This document shows, piece after piece, positions 9,471 through 22,941 of a stretch of 64,000 bases of DNA. The number at the start of each line of letters is the position of its first letter. Position 1 is the first letter of the stretch. Below the pieces are notes generated by a model. That model was given only the letters and a program-made list of their open reading frames with translations, did no database searches and was not told the origin of the DNA. This DNA is from Epiperipatus broadwayi (lineage: Eukaryota; Onychophora; Udeonychophora; Euonychophora; Peripatidae): contig JAQFVV010012513.1 in NCBI GenBank assembly GCA_028023455.1, positions 2,728,001-2,792,000 of the forward strand. The letters are read 5' to 3'. The position numbers and the translations under genes are program-made.

Positions 9471-11250
9471 AGCGGAAAATGTAAAACAAAATCTTACTCA
9501 CCAATACATTCTGTCCAAAATTTATCAGTTATTAATCATTATTTATTTTGAAGAACATCCAACTATTTGTTAATAATAAAACAGCAAACCTACCAGTCAA
9601 TTTGTCTATTTTATATTAGCATTTGTCTATAATAAATTAGATTTTTGAAATAAAAAAATTTATGAATTAAATTGCTGTTTCTTTCTGGTTATTTTATTGT
9701 AGTTTATCTCTCCTCTAAAATGATTATAAAAATTCGATGCCCAACCAGGAACCTGCGTAATTAAACTTTCAACCTACCATCAAGTTGATGAATAACAAAA
9801 TGGCTATATAAAATTTTTGTAGATTATCTGATTTTTTGAACTACTTTTATACTGATGATTTTCTCCATAATGCACAGGGGTTCTGGGTTGTCAATCAATT
9901 ATTAGAATAGATTGTTATAGATTTTGGTACTCAAAATGTTAAAGTTAAGATTTTTTTAACAAACACAGTAAAGTCTTTGGTTTGAAAACACAACAATTTT
10001 ATAATATTTTTATATAAAAAAATAAATGCATCCTAGAATCTCAAATTTCCCTCAGATATTTATTCTCACATCTAAAGTGACCTTTTAATAAATAATTAAT
10101 ATTTTTAACAAACTAAAATCAATCTTTGTTAAATAATGTTTTAAATATTAAAATATAAAAATCTTCCATGCATATATACTCACCATTAACATATAAAATG
10201 TAACAACTGTTTATTTTAAAATGTAATGTTGTAAGTATAATCCTATTATTTATTCCTATTTTTGACTTACCAATGGTGTGTGTGTAGCATTTCTTTTGAC
10301 TTATATAATTGACAACATTATTCCTTTAAATAAAATAGCAACAGTGTATGTATTTTCTTCATACAAAAATTTATAGAAGCTTGCTCTAAAAATCAGCTTA
10401 TAAAACTATTCAAAATACATTATGATTATTATATTTCTTATAACCATTAATAAAATAGACTATTTGATTATAAGAATGACTGCATTTTATACTCTTTAAC
10501 CAAATGAAAGAGATAAATACATTTGTGCTACACACGCAAACCAGCTAGAATATAATATCATTATATTATGTCAATAAATGTATCCAAATCTCATTTCCAT
10601 TTAATGAATTAAGTAAAATATCAGCTTCTATACAGCTAATTTAGTTATATTAGTTAGGAATAGTTATTCTATTGTGATAAACACTATAATTCCACTTTTC
10701 AGTTTAAAAAGTCTACCAAGATATTTAAATTGGTTTACATTCCCAAATTGATGATCATCCTAGCTAAAGTTGCTAAATATTTTGTTTACTCTCACTGGCT
10801 GATAAATAATTTGTGATTTTGAACATTAATTACTAAACCAAAATCTTTACAAATGGTGTACTTCATCTTCTGAAAAATAAAAAAACCAGCACAATTATCA
10901 TTCCATTGTAAATCCAGAATCCAAAAAATATATAGTTCTTATGTTTTCTTTTAATAAATTCCAAATTAAAAAGTTTCATCGTTAAACTTGTATGTTGATT
11001 TCTGGTATATTAAGCCACTTATAAACAGTTCCAAAATCCACTGCTATAACAATTTTAAATCATATCAGAGCAAGTATATATGGTTGTTTAGCACCAAACT
11101 TCATTTCAAATGTGTCAAATTTTCCGACGATGGTACTAATATGTCCAAACTGAGTAAGATGCTTTGACAAAATCAAAATAAGAAAAGCAATGTATTCTAT
11201 CATCATAATGAAAATATCTCTAAAATTTAATCCAGTTTTTTTTATACCGC
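9471..11250. other. AT-rich, no gene seen
   Basis: No recognisable gene or structured repeat. Confidence 0.6.
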
Positions 11251-11254
11251 TTCT

Positions 11255-11580
11255 CCACATCACAACAGCAATTATTTTTTTGCTTTCATCTATCTCACAT
11301 ATGGTCTCCTTCTATGTCTTTTACAATCTCTTGGGATACAATTTAAAATTTTAATGGTCATATATTAACATTCCTTCTAAAAATATAACCACCCGCTAAT
11401 TCCATTTTAATTTCCTAATTTTTCAAATAATACTAGTGATACTTGCTTGTTCTTTCACTCATGCACTTTGTTTTTGATCTCTTTGTTACTTTTAAGAAAC
11501 ATTTCTTTATTGAGTGATCTAAAGTCTCTGTAGTGCTATTCTCTTTAGTATCCAAATCTCAGATCCTTAAAAAGGAACTG
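11255..11580 (-). pseudogene. Second RTE/BovB-like LINE tail, heavily decayed
   Basis: The base sequence parallels 8,870-9,100 (CTTCTCCACATCAC, CATATGGTCTC, TTTTACAATCTCTTGG) and continues further upstream into the RT thumb region. Reading frames are destroyed. Confidence 0.6.
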
Positions 11581-13270
11581 AAAAATTACTTCTATTAAAA
11601 AATATTTCTTTTGAAACACATAGGCACTCAATCCAAGGTTAATTTTATGATTATTCTCATCCATTGTATTTTTGTCTATGATCTTTATCTGAAAATATAT
11701 GTATTTAATAGCGTGGTTTGTATAATCATCACAAAGTCATCCTTAAGGCCTTATGACTTGATTTAGTCTCTTCTTCTGTAATTAGAATGGCCATAAAGAT
11801 TTATAAATGTCTCAATTTCTGTAAATGATTTGTATTTTTAATATATGATGTTTCCTTAAATATTCTTTTTCTATTATCTTGATACATAACTTTATCTTTT
11901 TTCTGGATCAAAACCATGACTTATCATCTGTTTAAGTTCCAGTAAAACAATCAATCATGGGTGTTTGCTCTTTTATTTTGATTGTGTGTGTGTGTGCTGA
12001 GCAATGCACATTTATAGGTTAGCTTTTATCTAAACCAACATAATCAAATTGACAAACAACATGGCTGCCAATTCATAGCATGTACACATAGGAATTGTTA
12101 ACTGTATGAACTTTATGTTTAGAGTTATTTATAAATTTATTTAAATTAGATGCACTTTCTTATCCAATATTATATATATATAAAAGTCATCAAAAGATTT
12201 ATCATTATTAAAATATAAACGTTGATGGCATATTTAATAAATTCCTCTGTTTTTGATTTTTCAAACCTAGACTAATTTCTATTTTCAAATAACTCCCTGG
12301 AGTCATATTTTACGTTTTATTCGTTTCGGTGTTGGGTAAAGGATTTAACATCAGATGCTGACAGATATTTTATTTACTTAAGATACAATTCGCAGCAGAT
12401 AAAAATGAAACAATTATTTTCCTGGTTATTCCTAAATCAATTTTAGTTCTTTCACATTAGTTACATAGCTCAGATTGATATAGCGTCGGCAGAAAATCTT
12501 GGGTTATTAATCAAATAATTCTCAAGTTCAAAACTATTATTACTTGATTAAAATTTTGAATTTTCAGCGTGTAATTAAAGATTTTATTAAAATTATCTTT
12601 GACTATTTTTTTAAAAAAGAAAATCCGTATTAATTATTCGTTTCATCATATAACTTTTTTTAAAATTAAAATAAAAATGTTTAATTTTTAAGAATGTTTT
12701 AAAAGTAGTTAAAAAATTTGTTATAATTCTTGAGAAAAAGCAAATTTTCAATTAGAAAGTCTTTAAGTCAGAAAATAATTTAAAAAAGTAACCGCATCGC
12801 TTTACTGCTCGAAAGTTCATAAGAAGTAGGAATATCGGAACCGCTTAAGTCCATATAAGTGATTATTTAGTTTTTAAAACAAATAATTTTTATTCTTTAA
12901 AAATCGAATATGATAATAATATTAAACAAATTATAAAGTTTTGTTTGTAAATAGTATGTCATAGTTTTCTTATTATTAAATACCTTGAAATATTTCATTA
13001 TGATGTGATTTTTGCATGACTTTCTAATGTTCAGAGGTTAAATCCAAAAAGAACTTGAAAATGGTTTTAGATAGATGAAAACTTCAGTTGTTTTTTTTTC
13101 CTGATATTCCTTACAAATAATCATATCCAGCTTTTTAACAATGGTCAAAAAATAGATCATATGAATATTTTAAATCTGTTGGCAAAACATGTTCTATGCA
13201 ATGAGTTGGATACATGACAATTCCTTGCCTGAAAGAAATCAATATGATTATAATAATGTAATGTTTCTAC
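11581..13270. other. AT-rich, no gene seen
   Basis: Only a short TG run near 11,983 was noted. Confidence 0.6.
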
Positions 13271-13495
13271 TACTGTGTTTTCCCCCAAATAAAACCTAAC
13301 CAGAAAATAAGCCCGAGAAAGATTTTTCAAGATGCTGATAATAAATATCCTACTCCAAATATAATAAGATCTAGTTAAAATTACCAGTCTGACTGACAGA
13401 TTTTATTCATCTGTTGAAATACATGATGGACATATTGAATTATAATGTAATGAATATAAATATACATTTTTGTATTTGAATAAATGTTACTCAGA
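13271..13495 (+). mobile_element. Left half of a split MITE
   Basis: Begins TACTGTGTTTTCCCCCAAAT, then AACCAGAAAATAAGCCC and TTTTTCAAGATGCTGATAAT. The matching right end, inverted, is at 16,698. The centre is a (TTTTGTATTTGAATAAATG)-type minisatellite cut at about 13,495. Confidence 0.65.
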
Positions 13496-13734
13496 ATTAT
13501 TTGTCAGGCATATTCATAATTAATCATTTTAATAAACTTGCAAATGCTATTTTACAGTTCGTTTATCAATGCACTTTCATTCAGTCAGACATAAGAAGTC
13601 CTCTTTAATCTGAACTCCAATTGTCTATATTGTAAATGATATCTGAAAAGGCTTAAATGTATTATTAGTGGTAATCTTCATTCACAAATTAATTAAGACA
13701 TCTTAATGTTTTATATTCAACCAGGTGGGATAGT

Positions 13735-13982
13735 AGATAGAATATTAAAATCATAATTACAAGTAAAGGGCAGGCAACAAGATGGGTGAGAAAAATAATG
13801 CAGTATGCAGAAGATTTTGATAAAGAAGTTATGTCAGTATACTTGTACAAAAGGTGGGATGATTGTGTTAGGAGGATTGTTGAGTGTTATAGTGGTAAGG
13901 AGTGGAATAGAAGAATAGATGCATTAATAAAGAATAAGGAATTGGAGAGATAAAGAACTAGTATGGAGAGTAAAATGAATTT

Positions 13983-14062
<80 letters not shown>

Positions 14063-14535
14063 TAAACAGAACATTGGATGTGAGTTAATTTATGATAATA
14101 GTAAGGAAAGTAGTTTATTGTTTAAGGCTCAAACGGGATCTTTAGCAACAAGGGAATATACACATAAATGGAAAAGTATGGGTGATTTAGTCTGCAAGTT
14201 GTGTAAGGAAGGCATAGAAAATATTAGGCATCTGTTACTTCAATGTAAATGCTTGGAAGCAGAAAGGGTACAAATAATGAAGTTATGGAAGATTAAATAT
14301 GAACAAAGTGATTATACAAAAAGTGAGTTATTGGTTTTTATGCTAGGTTTGGGAAAATATAAGGGGGATTTAGATATGAAGGTCATGGAGTTGACAAAGA
14401 TTATGTTGTGGAAATGGGATGGAGCAGATTATGGGAAAGCTTAGGGTGGACAGTGGAAAAGGAAGGTAAAGTGGCTAACAGGTTTCTCTGGGCATAGCTG
14501 CTGAGAGATTCCTGACTCCGTTTAAAGAGAAGTCA
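13735..14535 (+). pseudogene. CR1/L2-like LINE, C-terminal RT tail
   Basis: 14,118-14,441 is open for 108 residues: FKAQTGSLATREYTHKW, then CKLCKEGIENIRHLLLQC. This CX2C...HX4C zinc motif after a TGSL-like block is typical of the end of CR1/L2-type and related LINE proteins. Upstream (13,790-13,950) a second open block reads KRWDDCVRR...GKEWNRR. The two are separated by a (TA)n tract. The 3' part, after the TAG at about 14,442, continues to a CATCACATCACATC tail near 14,540, a plausible LINE 3' end. Confidence 0.7.
13986..14061. repeat. (TA)n microsatellite inside the LINE
   Basis: Uninterrupted TA repeat of about 75 bp lying between two open blocks of the LINE frame. Confidence 0.95.
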
Positions 14536-14544
14536 CAGTGCATC

Positions 14545-16495
14545 ACATCACATCAAAATATATAACATAAAATTTTACTCTTTAATAGAAATAGAAAATC
14601 AAAACTGTAAAACAAATTGTTGACCTTTTTATAGAAAATATGACACTTTTATAAAATTATAGATTATAAATTCAATCTTCTCCAGCTACAATTTAAGTAT
14701 TGCACCACACCGATCCCTTAGGCAGAGAAGTGTAATACCCAGAGGGTACCTATGACCAGGTGAAAGCTATATAAGATACATAACTACAATCACATTTCAA
14801 TGCTATAGATCTTTTCTACTGCTGGATTCAACCCCTGTCATTCAAAGCACTTTATTTGTTTTGAAGTAAACTTCAAGTGCCAGCTAATTATCATAAGTAG
14901 TTAACATGCTCTGAATGACGCAACTAATTCAGCACCTAAGAAATCCCAACTAGCTCAACCAAAATATAATTCAATAAACTGCTTATATAAATTCTCTGCT
15001 AAATTATTCTTTGTGGTATAATTAAAGAATTGACTGACAGTGATTGACAGACAAATAACTTATTTTAAATAAAACGTTTAATATAATTTGTAAACTAATT
15101 TTATAAATTTTTAATTAATATAAACAAAGATTTTATAATATTTTGGGCACACACATATAAACCTAAAGCATAAATAAATAGCAAGCATTAAAATCTTATA
15201 TTACACATATATTTTACCATAAGCTATTTGTATGTTTAGGAAAGTTCTATCAATATATGTTCATTACACTAAACCTGCACATAAATAGTTCATTTTATGC
15301 TGGTTCTTGAAATACTCAAAGATTGCAATGGTTACTTTAATTAATATCAGGAATTGCAATAAGAAAATGTAGTTATCTATAGGATTTTACTGTTGTGACT
15401 TGTTCTTTGCTGCTGCATGTGTATTTTACCAGCCGGTTGGATTTTAGACTTCTGTTGTGGTGCTGGTGATTGTAATTCCATGCTACTTCTCTTTCAGGCA
15501 GTTAGACATTCTGGCAGCTTCAAATTATTAGACAGGCATTACTTCTATTGGGCAGACTGCTGATATTCTATCTGACTGAGGCTGGAATCTAGCAGCATGC
15601 TCCGACTTTTGGCTTAACACTGCATTCTCTTCAAAAATTACATCTAATAGTAACTGGATCTAGATATGTGAAAAGACTGACTGATGAAATTTTCAGCCCT
15701 ATTTATGTGATGATCTTGTCATTATCTTTTTAATTAGTTGTTAAATCTATCCACTGCTTTTTTTGATTAAACTCATATTAAGATGTATTTAATTACACCT
15801 GTTGTTTATGGATTTTAATTAGTAGCCATTGCTAAACCCATTCTGATACAGCTTATTTGTATATGCAATCTTTGAGTTTTAGAATTTAATTATAAGTTTT
15901 TATTTATTTTAATATTTAACTTTCATATTTTATTTTTAACACACACACATATTTTATTTTAAATAAATGGAGAGATTTTCCTCTTTTTTTTAGTTTTAAT
16001 ATTTCTCTTTTTTCTTTTATAGTTTAATTTTTCTAAGTTAAATCCTCCCCTCCCCCTTATGAGTGATGCAGAATTATGTCTTAGCAAACTGTTTTGTTTA
16101 CTAAAAAAATGAACTCTTCAAATTTATACATTAAACTTCTCTTTATTAAACTTTTAATTATTTCTTTAAAGAACCCCTTTTTTCTTTAAAATCTTTGAGC
16201 TGCTTATGAATTATTTTTATCTTAATTGTTTAAATACAATTAATTTTGAAACCGTTGCATTATTTATGAAATTTTTATTTTAATATTTAGACAAAAATCA
16301 TCATGAATATGTAGAGCTAAGATCACGGTACAATATATTATTTTAAATTAAATATTACTAATGTCAACAGCATGGAAATAAGTTTTAATATTCTTGTTCA
16401 GAACAATAATGATATGTGATATGTTTATAATTTGAAATGTTACATATTGAAGTAGTAGCAAAAGTTATTTACATGCTGTTGAAAATACAATAGTA
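14545..16495. other. No gene seen; two moderately complex patches
   Basis: 14,690-14,990 and 15,380-15,660 are less AT-rich than their surroundings (for example GCCGGTTGG and GGGATCGG-like on the minus strand) and may be old repeats, but no coding pattern was found. Confidence 0.5.
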
Positions 16496-16499
16496 ATAT

Positions 16500-16698
16500 T
16501 TATTAAATGTAGATTTTTGTAGTTAAATAAATGCATACTTTGTATTTGATTAAATACAAATTTTTATACTTGAATAAATGTAGATTTTTGTGCATGAAAA
16601 AAAAGGCATCACCTGACAGTAAACCCTAAGTTGTCTAGAGTTGTTTATTGGAGCAAAAATTAATATAAGACCCATCTTATTTTCAGGAAAACATAGTA
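16500..16698 (+). mobile_element. Right half of the split MITE
   Basis: Contains repeated AAATGTAGATTTTTGT units, then GGAGCAAAAATTAATATAAG and ATCTTATTTTCAGGAAAACA, ending TAGTA. The inverse of this end (TACTATGTTTTCCTGAAAAT) matches the left end at 13,271. TA at both outer ends fits a TA target duplication. Confidence 0.65.
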
Positions 16699-17169
16699 AT
16701 AAAAAATGAATAATGTATCTATAACCACTGATTCAAAAAATTATATTTATTTTTAATTTAGTTCAAAACAGGTCTGACTGTTTTTATGAAATACCTCTAA
16801 TTCTTTTGAACTGAACTGGAAATTATTATGAGAGATTTGATCTATTATAAAAAATATGGAAAAAAAAAAAGATTTTAATACAATCATTTTATTCATAAAA
16901 ATGGCAATAAAATAAAATTTTCAGTTTTTCCAAATAAAAGTTGGGAGCTCTCATGTCTAAAAATAATCTTAGCCAATATTAAAAATTGACCAATAGAATA
17001 TCAAAAATCTATTGTCAAGGTAATTCTTATATATTTCCAGTTATTATCTGAGTGTTGCCTTGACAACAACTTCCTAAATTTTATCGGTTAATTTTAAAAA
17101 TGTTTCAGAGTGATGTGATTTAGATATGATAACCAATTAACTATGTGCACTTATAATTAATTACCCTGT

Positions 17170-17885
17170 GTAAATTATTTATATGTATGTGCTCTGCGCA
17201 CAGATAATGAAGCTATTAAATGTCTGAAATTATTAAAATATTTACCGCCAAACGCTTTCGGGACAGTTTATAGTCCCATATTCATGGCGACTTGTATACA
17301 ATTGATAACTATAATATCAATGCAAATTTATATACAGATGTTATGTGGACCATTTACGAGATAGGGAGAAGCAGGCCTCTCTTCTGTTGATTGCTGATGG
17401 GTCGCTTACGATGTAGTAAGCTTCCCTGACTTTATGCTTGGTGTTGTTTGTTTCAGAGCAAATGACACTGGCTGTGGTGGGTAGAAAAGCATGTCCAGTG
17501 ACTCTTTCATGCTCCATGAAAACCGAATTACCTTCAAGCTTTGTTCTGGGTCTATTATAAAGGTATCAGTGTTGAGCCACTCTGGTGGCAATGTTAGTTT
17601 TGATCTCTCCATAATATATTGCCATACAATTTCTTTGAGGGCAGGTGATTTTATACACAACTTGAGGGGTGAGTTCAGATTTGATCCTGTCTTTGTTGTT
17701 GTTTATCAGTCTATTAGTGTTAGGAGGTGAACGGAAAGTGACTTCAAAGTCACTTGATAGTTTATTAATGAGGCTTTTGGCTGTTGAGTGAATGTATGGG
17801 ATTAAGATTCTTGGTTTGTTTTCTTTCTTGTGGTTGATTTTATAGAAAAAATTATTGACTTTTTTGTTAATAATTTTATGCACAT
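17170..17885 (-). mobile_element. Penelope-like element, 3' part
   Basis: On the minus strand the frame 17,566-17,883 reads FFYKINHKKENKPRILIPY, then PPNTNRLINNNKDRI and VVYKITCPQRNC with YYGE (GIY-YIG). A frameshift near 17,570 leads to a second frame. The 3' UTR holds the stem CGCC/GGCG, a GGGAC/GTCCC stem and GAAAGCG. It is very similar to the copies at 47-48.9 kb and belongs to the same family. Active-site sequence is partly intact, but the copy is 5' truncated (no RT). Confidence 0.85.
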
Positions 17886-17889
17886 TTTA

Positions 17890-18688
17890 TCAATCTAAAA
17901 TTACAATTAGTTTTATCTTAATACTCTGCATTGTTGGGTTTCTAATACTAATTATAACAAAAATACATATCTAATTTCTATTTAGTGTAAAGTATAACTA
18001 ACTATATTTCTAAACTTGAATGCCCCATTTTTATTTATGAAAGTTTAATAAAATTTATTTTATATTTTCCAGTGCATTTATCAGATAAAATGTCTTTTTT
18101 ATATCCCACATCTTGGATTTTTTATTGAATTATTGAAAAAGTGAACTTATTTAAATTATATTTTTTAAATATTGAATGAAATTGCATACCTTTGAAGTGA
18201 ATCCTATATAAAAAAAAATTAAAAATGTTCATTAATTTTTTAATAAATTTATTTGCAAATTCTAAAAACTATAATAAGCTGAGATTTAATTAAATCATAA
18301 ATTGGCAAGTGGATAATAACCTTGACAGAAAGTTTGAAAAAGCAGAATAAGATAAATGAAAAAATAAACATATGTTAGTATTTTTTTCTGAAGTTTGTAC
18401 ATTCACTGAATAGATGATTGTGTTTAGAAATCTTTATGAAAAATTGAATTATTATCTACATACACAATTTTAAATAATATTTGAAAACTATAAATAGTCA
18501 GTACTATATAAATAGACTATTTATTAAAATAGAATTCAAAATTCAATAATTATTTCTAATCACAGGTAATTATAAATGAGGTTCTATCTTTCTTCTGCTA
18601 CAGAATGAATGTGTATACAATTAATTTATTAAGTTAATAACTACTCTTTCTTATTGCATTGCCAAATGTATACCATATTATACTAAAT
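17890..18688. other. AT-rich, no gene seen
   Basis: No recognisable feature. Confidence 0.6.
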
Positions 18689-18689
18689 T

Positions 18690-18965
18690 GTCCATTCACT
18701 TTACTACTGTAACACTATGCTTTATTTACCACCCTTTTTTATAGTTTACAGTTTCAATTGCCCCAGCAATCTTCTTCAGAACTTTATATCTCCTAGTCTC
18801 AACTTATAAAAAAAAAAAATTAGCAGTTGAGGCTAGGAGATATAAAGTTCTGAAGAAGATTTCTGGGGCAATCAAAACTGTAAACTATAAAAAAGGATGA
18901 TAAATAAAGCATTGTGTAACAGTAGTAAAATGCATGGACAATTTAGTATTATATGGTAATTTATT
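18690..18965. repeat. Foldback repeat with paired hammerhead-like motifs
   Basis: Arms of about 115 bp (18,690-18,805 and 18,825-18,960) are nearly identical inverted copies sharing TCTCCTAGTCTCAACT, CAGAACTTTATAT and ACAATGCTTTATTTA-like blocks, with an A-rich loop. One arm keeps a complete hammerhead core on the minus strand; in the other, GAAA has become AAAA. Confidence 0.8.
18743..18783 (-). ncRNA. Hammerhead ribozyme candidate, core intact
   Basis: Minus strand: AGTT, CTGAAGA (CUGANGA), one extra A, stem II GATTGC-TGGG-GCAATT, GAAA, CTGT, A, AACT. Stem I is AGTT/AACT (4 pairs). Stem III would be only ACTGT (A-U and C-G about one U), so it could pair best between two molecules. The cleavage triplet is GUA, after position 18,747. 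The extra A between core and stem II and the G-U closing pair are departures from the textbook form. Confidence 0.4.
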
Positions 18966-19731
18966 AAAGTTATAATTTAGGCACACAATAAGTTAAAGTC
19001 CTGATATCAGCATAGTGAGAAATGGTTCGCTTATATAACGATAAGCTCTGGGCATAAATGAACCATTTATACTTTTTAAACTGATGTTTATGGGCAAGTG
19101 TGTGTAATTTTGTAAAAACCCCATAACCAAAGGCTTGTTACTTTCTTTATATTATATTAAAAGTAGTTATAAAATTAAGTAAAATAACAAACTTTTTCTC
19201 TTGTATTAAATACACTTTTAAAAATTATTAAATTATTACTCTTTAAAAATAAAACAATAATAGAAGATAATGTATAATTGTTGAATAAAGTTTATACATT
19301 CTCATGGGAGAAGATTGTGAGAACTTGGGTTTAAAGAAAAAATCAAAAACAAAAATGTAAATATGAACTAATTTGATTTTTATCTACTATCTACAGCAGT
19401 GGTTCTTAATTTTTTTATTTTATTTCTGACCCTCTTTCAAATCTAAAAATTTTCAACGACCTCACCATCGATGTGCAAAAAAATATTAAAATGGCATGGT
19501 ATGAATTGTGTCTCTGTCTTAAGTCTTATGTGATGTGATATTGCTAAGACTACTAATATATGGTATGGCTGAAGATTTATCAGCCCCATATAGCTATTAG
19601 AGTTGAATAGCTGGGTTTGAAGACATATAGGTGTCTGAAAAGTTCAGATTTTTGACTCAATAGATAATTTTTAGATAAATGCTGGCTTTGGGTTGGTATT
19701 TTTAGATCTAGTGTCTGAACCTACCTTGACA

Positions 19732-19772
19732 CCTCTCTGAGAAGTGCCAAAGCATGAAACCATGGTCAGGGG
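19732..19772 (+). ncRNA. Hammerhead-like motif with G8 lost
   Basis: CCTCT, CTGAGAA, stem II GTGC-CAAA-GCAT, GAAA, the palindrome ACCATGGT, a GUC site and AGGGG. Stem I CCTCT/AGGGG has 5 pairs and stem II 4. The core reads CUGAGAA where CUGANGA is needed, so the catalytic G8 is changed and this copy should be inactive. Confidence 0.45.
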
Positions 19773-20104
19773 TTTGGGTGGGGGGGGGTTTCTGACCGAG
19801 ATATTTTAAGTGCTTTCTCTGGCTAAGCATTTATCACAAAGCTTGTTGGTAATCATTATTGTTTATAACTTACAAGCTTAAGAGAATAGGGTCATGTGAT
19901 CAATGACTCTTATCTTGACTAACATGGTATGAAGTCTATATTTTATTATATAAATGTAATAAACCATCTTTTAAAAAATATATGTAAATAATCACAAGAA
20001 CTAAAAATGTAATAAAAGTGACTGGACTACTTACAATATTATAAAAAAAAAATTAAAAAAAGGAAAAATAAACAATATTAATAGCATTATTAACAATACA
20101 TCAA

Positions 20105-21940
20105 AATAAAATTTAGTGGGATGGGTGAGGTTGCTTTTTTAGATACTATAAATGTAATCTTTGTTCAGTTTTTGTTAACACGGGTCTCATAGCATTTTCA
20201 ATATTGGTAAGTTAATTAAACTATTTAATTTTTATGTTTACTGTTACTGAAAGCGTGGTTTCACATAAATAAGTACTAGCAAATGGCAAAAGAATTGCTG
20301 TTGCTAATTCAGACAATAATACATATTTTGTCTTTATTTTGAGACAAAAAGAATTTATTGACTGTTATTAAGCTCGTTTTTAAGTCTCAAATCAGAACTG
20401 AGTTTGGTAAATTCTTCTTGGGCATTTATCAGCAATGTTTTACTTGCTCTATTTCTATTAGAAATGGATTTTGAACCCAAATGAACTGTTCTACATTTAA
20501 ATCTGCTGAATAATATGTATCAAATATTTCATGTAAACATGACTAATGATCAATTATATTTTTCTTAATTAAATTATTATTCAAATCATTTTATACTTGA
20601 AAACATTTTCTGCACAATTGGCTTCCATATCTTTTTCCTAAATGCATGACTTTTGCCATGCAAAATTAAAATGTTTTCATTCTCACATTGAAGAGTCATG
20701 TTTAATGCATTTAATTTCTGAAATATATCAGACAAATAAGACAATTTACAAACCCATATTTCATTGTGAAAGAGGTTAGAAAGATCACTTTTTTCTGATA
20801 AAAATATAATTTCATCTTTCAGCTGTACTACTCATTTTAAAGCTCCTCATATTGATAACTACCTAACTTTTGCATGTAATAAGAGTTGTTGGTAACTGAC
20901 CCCATATCCTTGCATACAAATATAAATAATTTACAAACCAATGCATGACAGCTTATAAAATTGATAATCTTTATGACGGCTTGTAACACAAGACTGAGAT
21001 CTGTAGATAGGTTTAAAGTTACTAATGTTGCATAGTGGATCATATAATGAATAAAAACCATTTGCTCATTCTTCATAGATTTACCTTTTGCTAAAAATCC
21101 TACATTAAATGACCCTTCATTACTGCTGCATCATCATAACATCTGACAGTACAGTTGTTCCAATTCAATCCTTCTTCCATGAAAAATCATTTACTTTTAA
21201 AAAAATATCTTCACCTGTTACATGACAGTTCATTGGCCAACAAAGCAATTAATTTTCATGTATATTAACATTATAACAGTACCTAATGTAAATAAAAGTT
21301 GAGGCAAATTTGTAATGTCTGTCAAGTCATCTAGTGAAATTGAAAATTTTGAGTTTTCTTCGATTCTCTGAATAAGTTGCTGAAATCGGTCATCAGTAAT
21401 TTTTGAAATTTTTTAGTTACTCTATCATTAGAAAGTGGAATTGTCTTTAATTCAACTGCATACATTTTTCATGAATAGTTTCTATTATTTGTACCACAGC
21501 AAATAAAATCAGTTCTTCCTCAAGTGTATATGATTTTTTAGATTTTGTTATTAAATATGTCACCTGGTAAGATGTCAACATGTATTTTTTCTTAACAATA
21601 ATGTATACTTTTAATAAATTTATACTTTGATTTGATGAATTTAATAGTCTTTGAAAATATTCTATAGGCTTTCTTGAATAAGCAGCTTGCATTGTATCAA
21701 ATGTCTTTCTAATTTTGCAGGCTTCATACTTTTGGCCACTAAAGTTTTATTACATAAGTATAAAGGTCATTGTTCATTAGGATTACCAGCAGAGAATGTA
21801 AATGCATATTGTAAATCCCTTTTTCTTATGAAGTGTTGATGTTGGGTTCATTTCTTTACGTTTACTGCTTTCTGCTTCATCACGAAATTCTGTATCTATA
21901 TTGACATGGTTCCCCATGTAACCATTTATCCATATTTAGG
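20105..21940 (-). pseudogene. hAT transposase (ZBED5/SCAND3-like), broken
   Basis: Reading the minus strand from about 21,938: MDKWL; then SYQVTYLITKSKKSYTLEEEL (21,447-21,692); TIPLSNDRVTKKF; then INFISCHALVCKLFIFVCKDMGS (about 20,837-21,076), matching the NFIKxRxLNxRLF-x-x-LCxDMGS block of ZBED5-like proteins. Near 20,250-20,340 comes LLPFASTYLCETTLS, the C-terminal hAT dimerisation block (F-x-STYxCE). Order and spacing fit one transposase of about 600 residues. It is interrupted by many stops and frameshifts. The N-terminal BED zinc finger is not evident. Confidence 0.8.
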
Positions 21941-22251
21941 AATAATATATCTGAAATAAGTATATACATTTTGTAAAAAAATAATTATAAATGATAAACA
22001 AGTTCTTTATAATATTTTCATAACACATACATTTAGTTTAGGAAAATGCTCTGTGCGAACTCTAACATATTTTTACATAACCTAACTTTTAAATGTCAAT
22101 TTTGAGCAGCAAATTTAATTAATATTGTTGGATATACATAAAATAAAATGTGGAGAAATAATTCACTGACTTATTTTATGATGTATAAGTTAAATATATA
22201 TATATAATAATCCCAGTGCATAACGCTATATGAAATAAATATATACAAATA

Positions 22252-22513
22252 TTAAGCATTACATCACCCCACATCGTTAAGAAATCCAGTACTGCCCTCT
22301 GTGAACTAATATATAAAATACATTAGAGTTTGTATTTCAAAATAGCCACAAAATGATACCACTTTGACCTGTCTGCTATCTGATGTTATATATTGAAATA
22401 CGAACAAATACAAACAAAGAACTTGAAATTTAGCAAACAACGATTTTATCTATTAGTTCACAGAGGGCAGTACTGGATTTCTTAACCATGTGGGGTGATT
22501 TAATGCTTAATAT
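22252..22513. mobile_element. MITE with ~60-bp terminal inverted repeats
   Basis: Ends share TAAGCATTA-ATCACCCCA, AAGAAATCCAGTACTGCCCT and CTGTGAACTAATA in inverted orientation (about 22,252-22,315 and 22,448-22,513). The internal 130 bp have no coding capacity. It sits upstream of the hAT transposase, so it inserted into that element. Confidence 0.8.
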
Positions 22514-22941
22514 ATATATATATTAACCTGGTTGTCAAAACTTCATTCACAAAAGTCACTAGACACTAGATAAAAACACAAAATGTATCTTTCAACAGAG
22601 ACATACAAATCACATAATACAAATAAGCTAAATTCAGTATACAGATGCCACTTTACTTGCAAACGAGTTATATTTAAAAATAGGCCCACAAGCATATTAC
22701 CAAACTGACATTGTTGGGTGGGAACCATTAGGACATCTAAATACAATTCTCAGCACCTCACAGGGTGCATGTGTCTAAGTGGAATATTTAATTTAAAAAA
22801 CTGACAAACTGACTTATAATTTATACAAATTAGAAAGGTGTGATAACTATTAAAAATATTACAATTAGATATTTGACTGGTAAAAATTTGTATTAGGAAA
22901 ACAAAATAACGTATTAATATATATATATTTAATGTGTCAAA

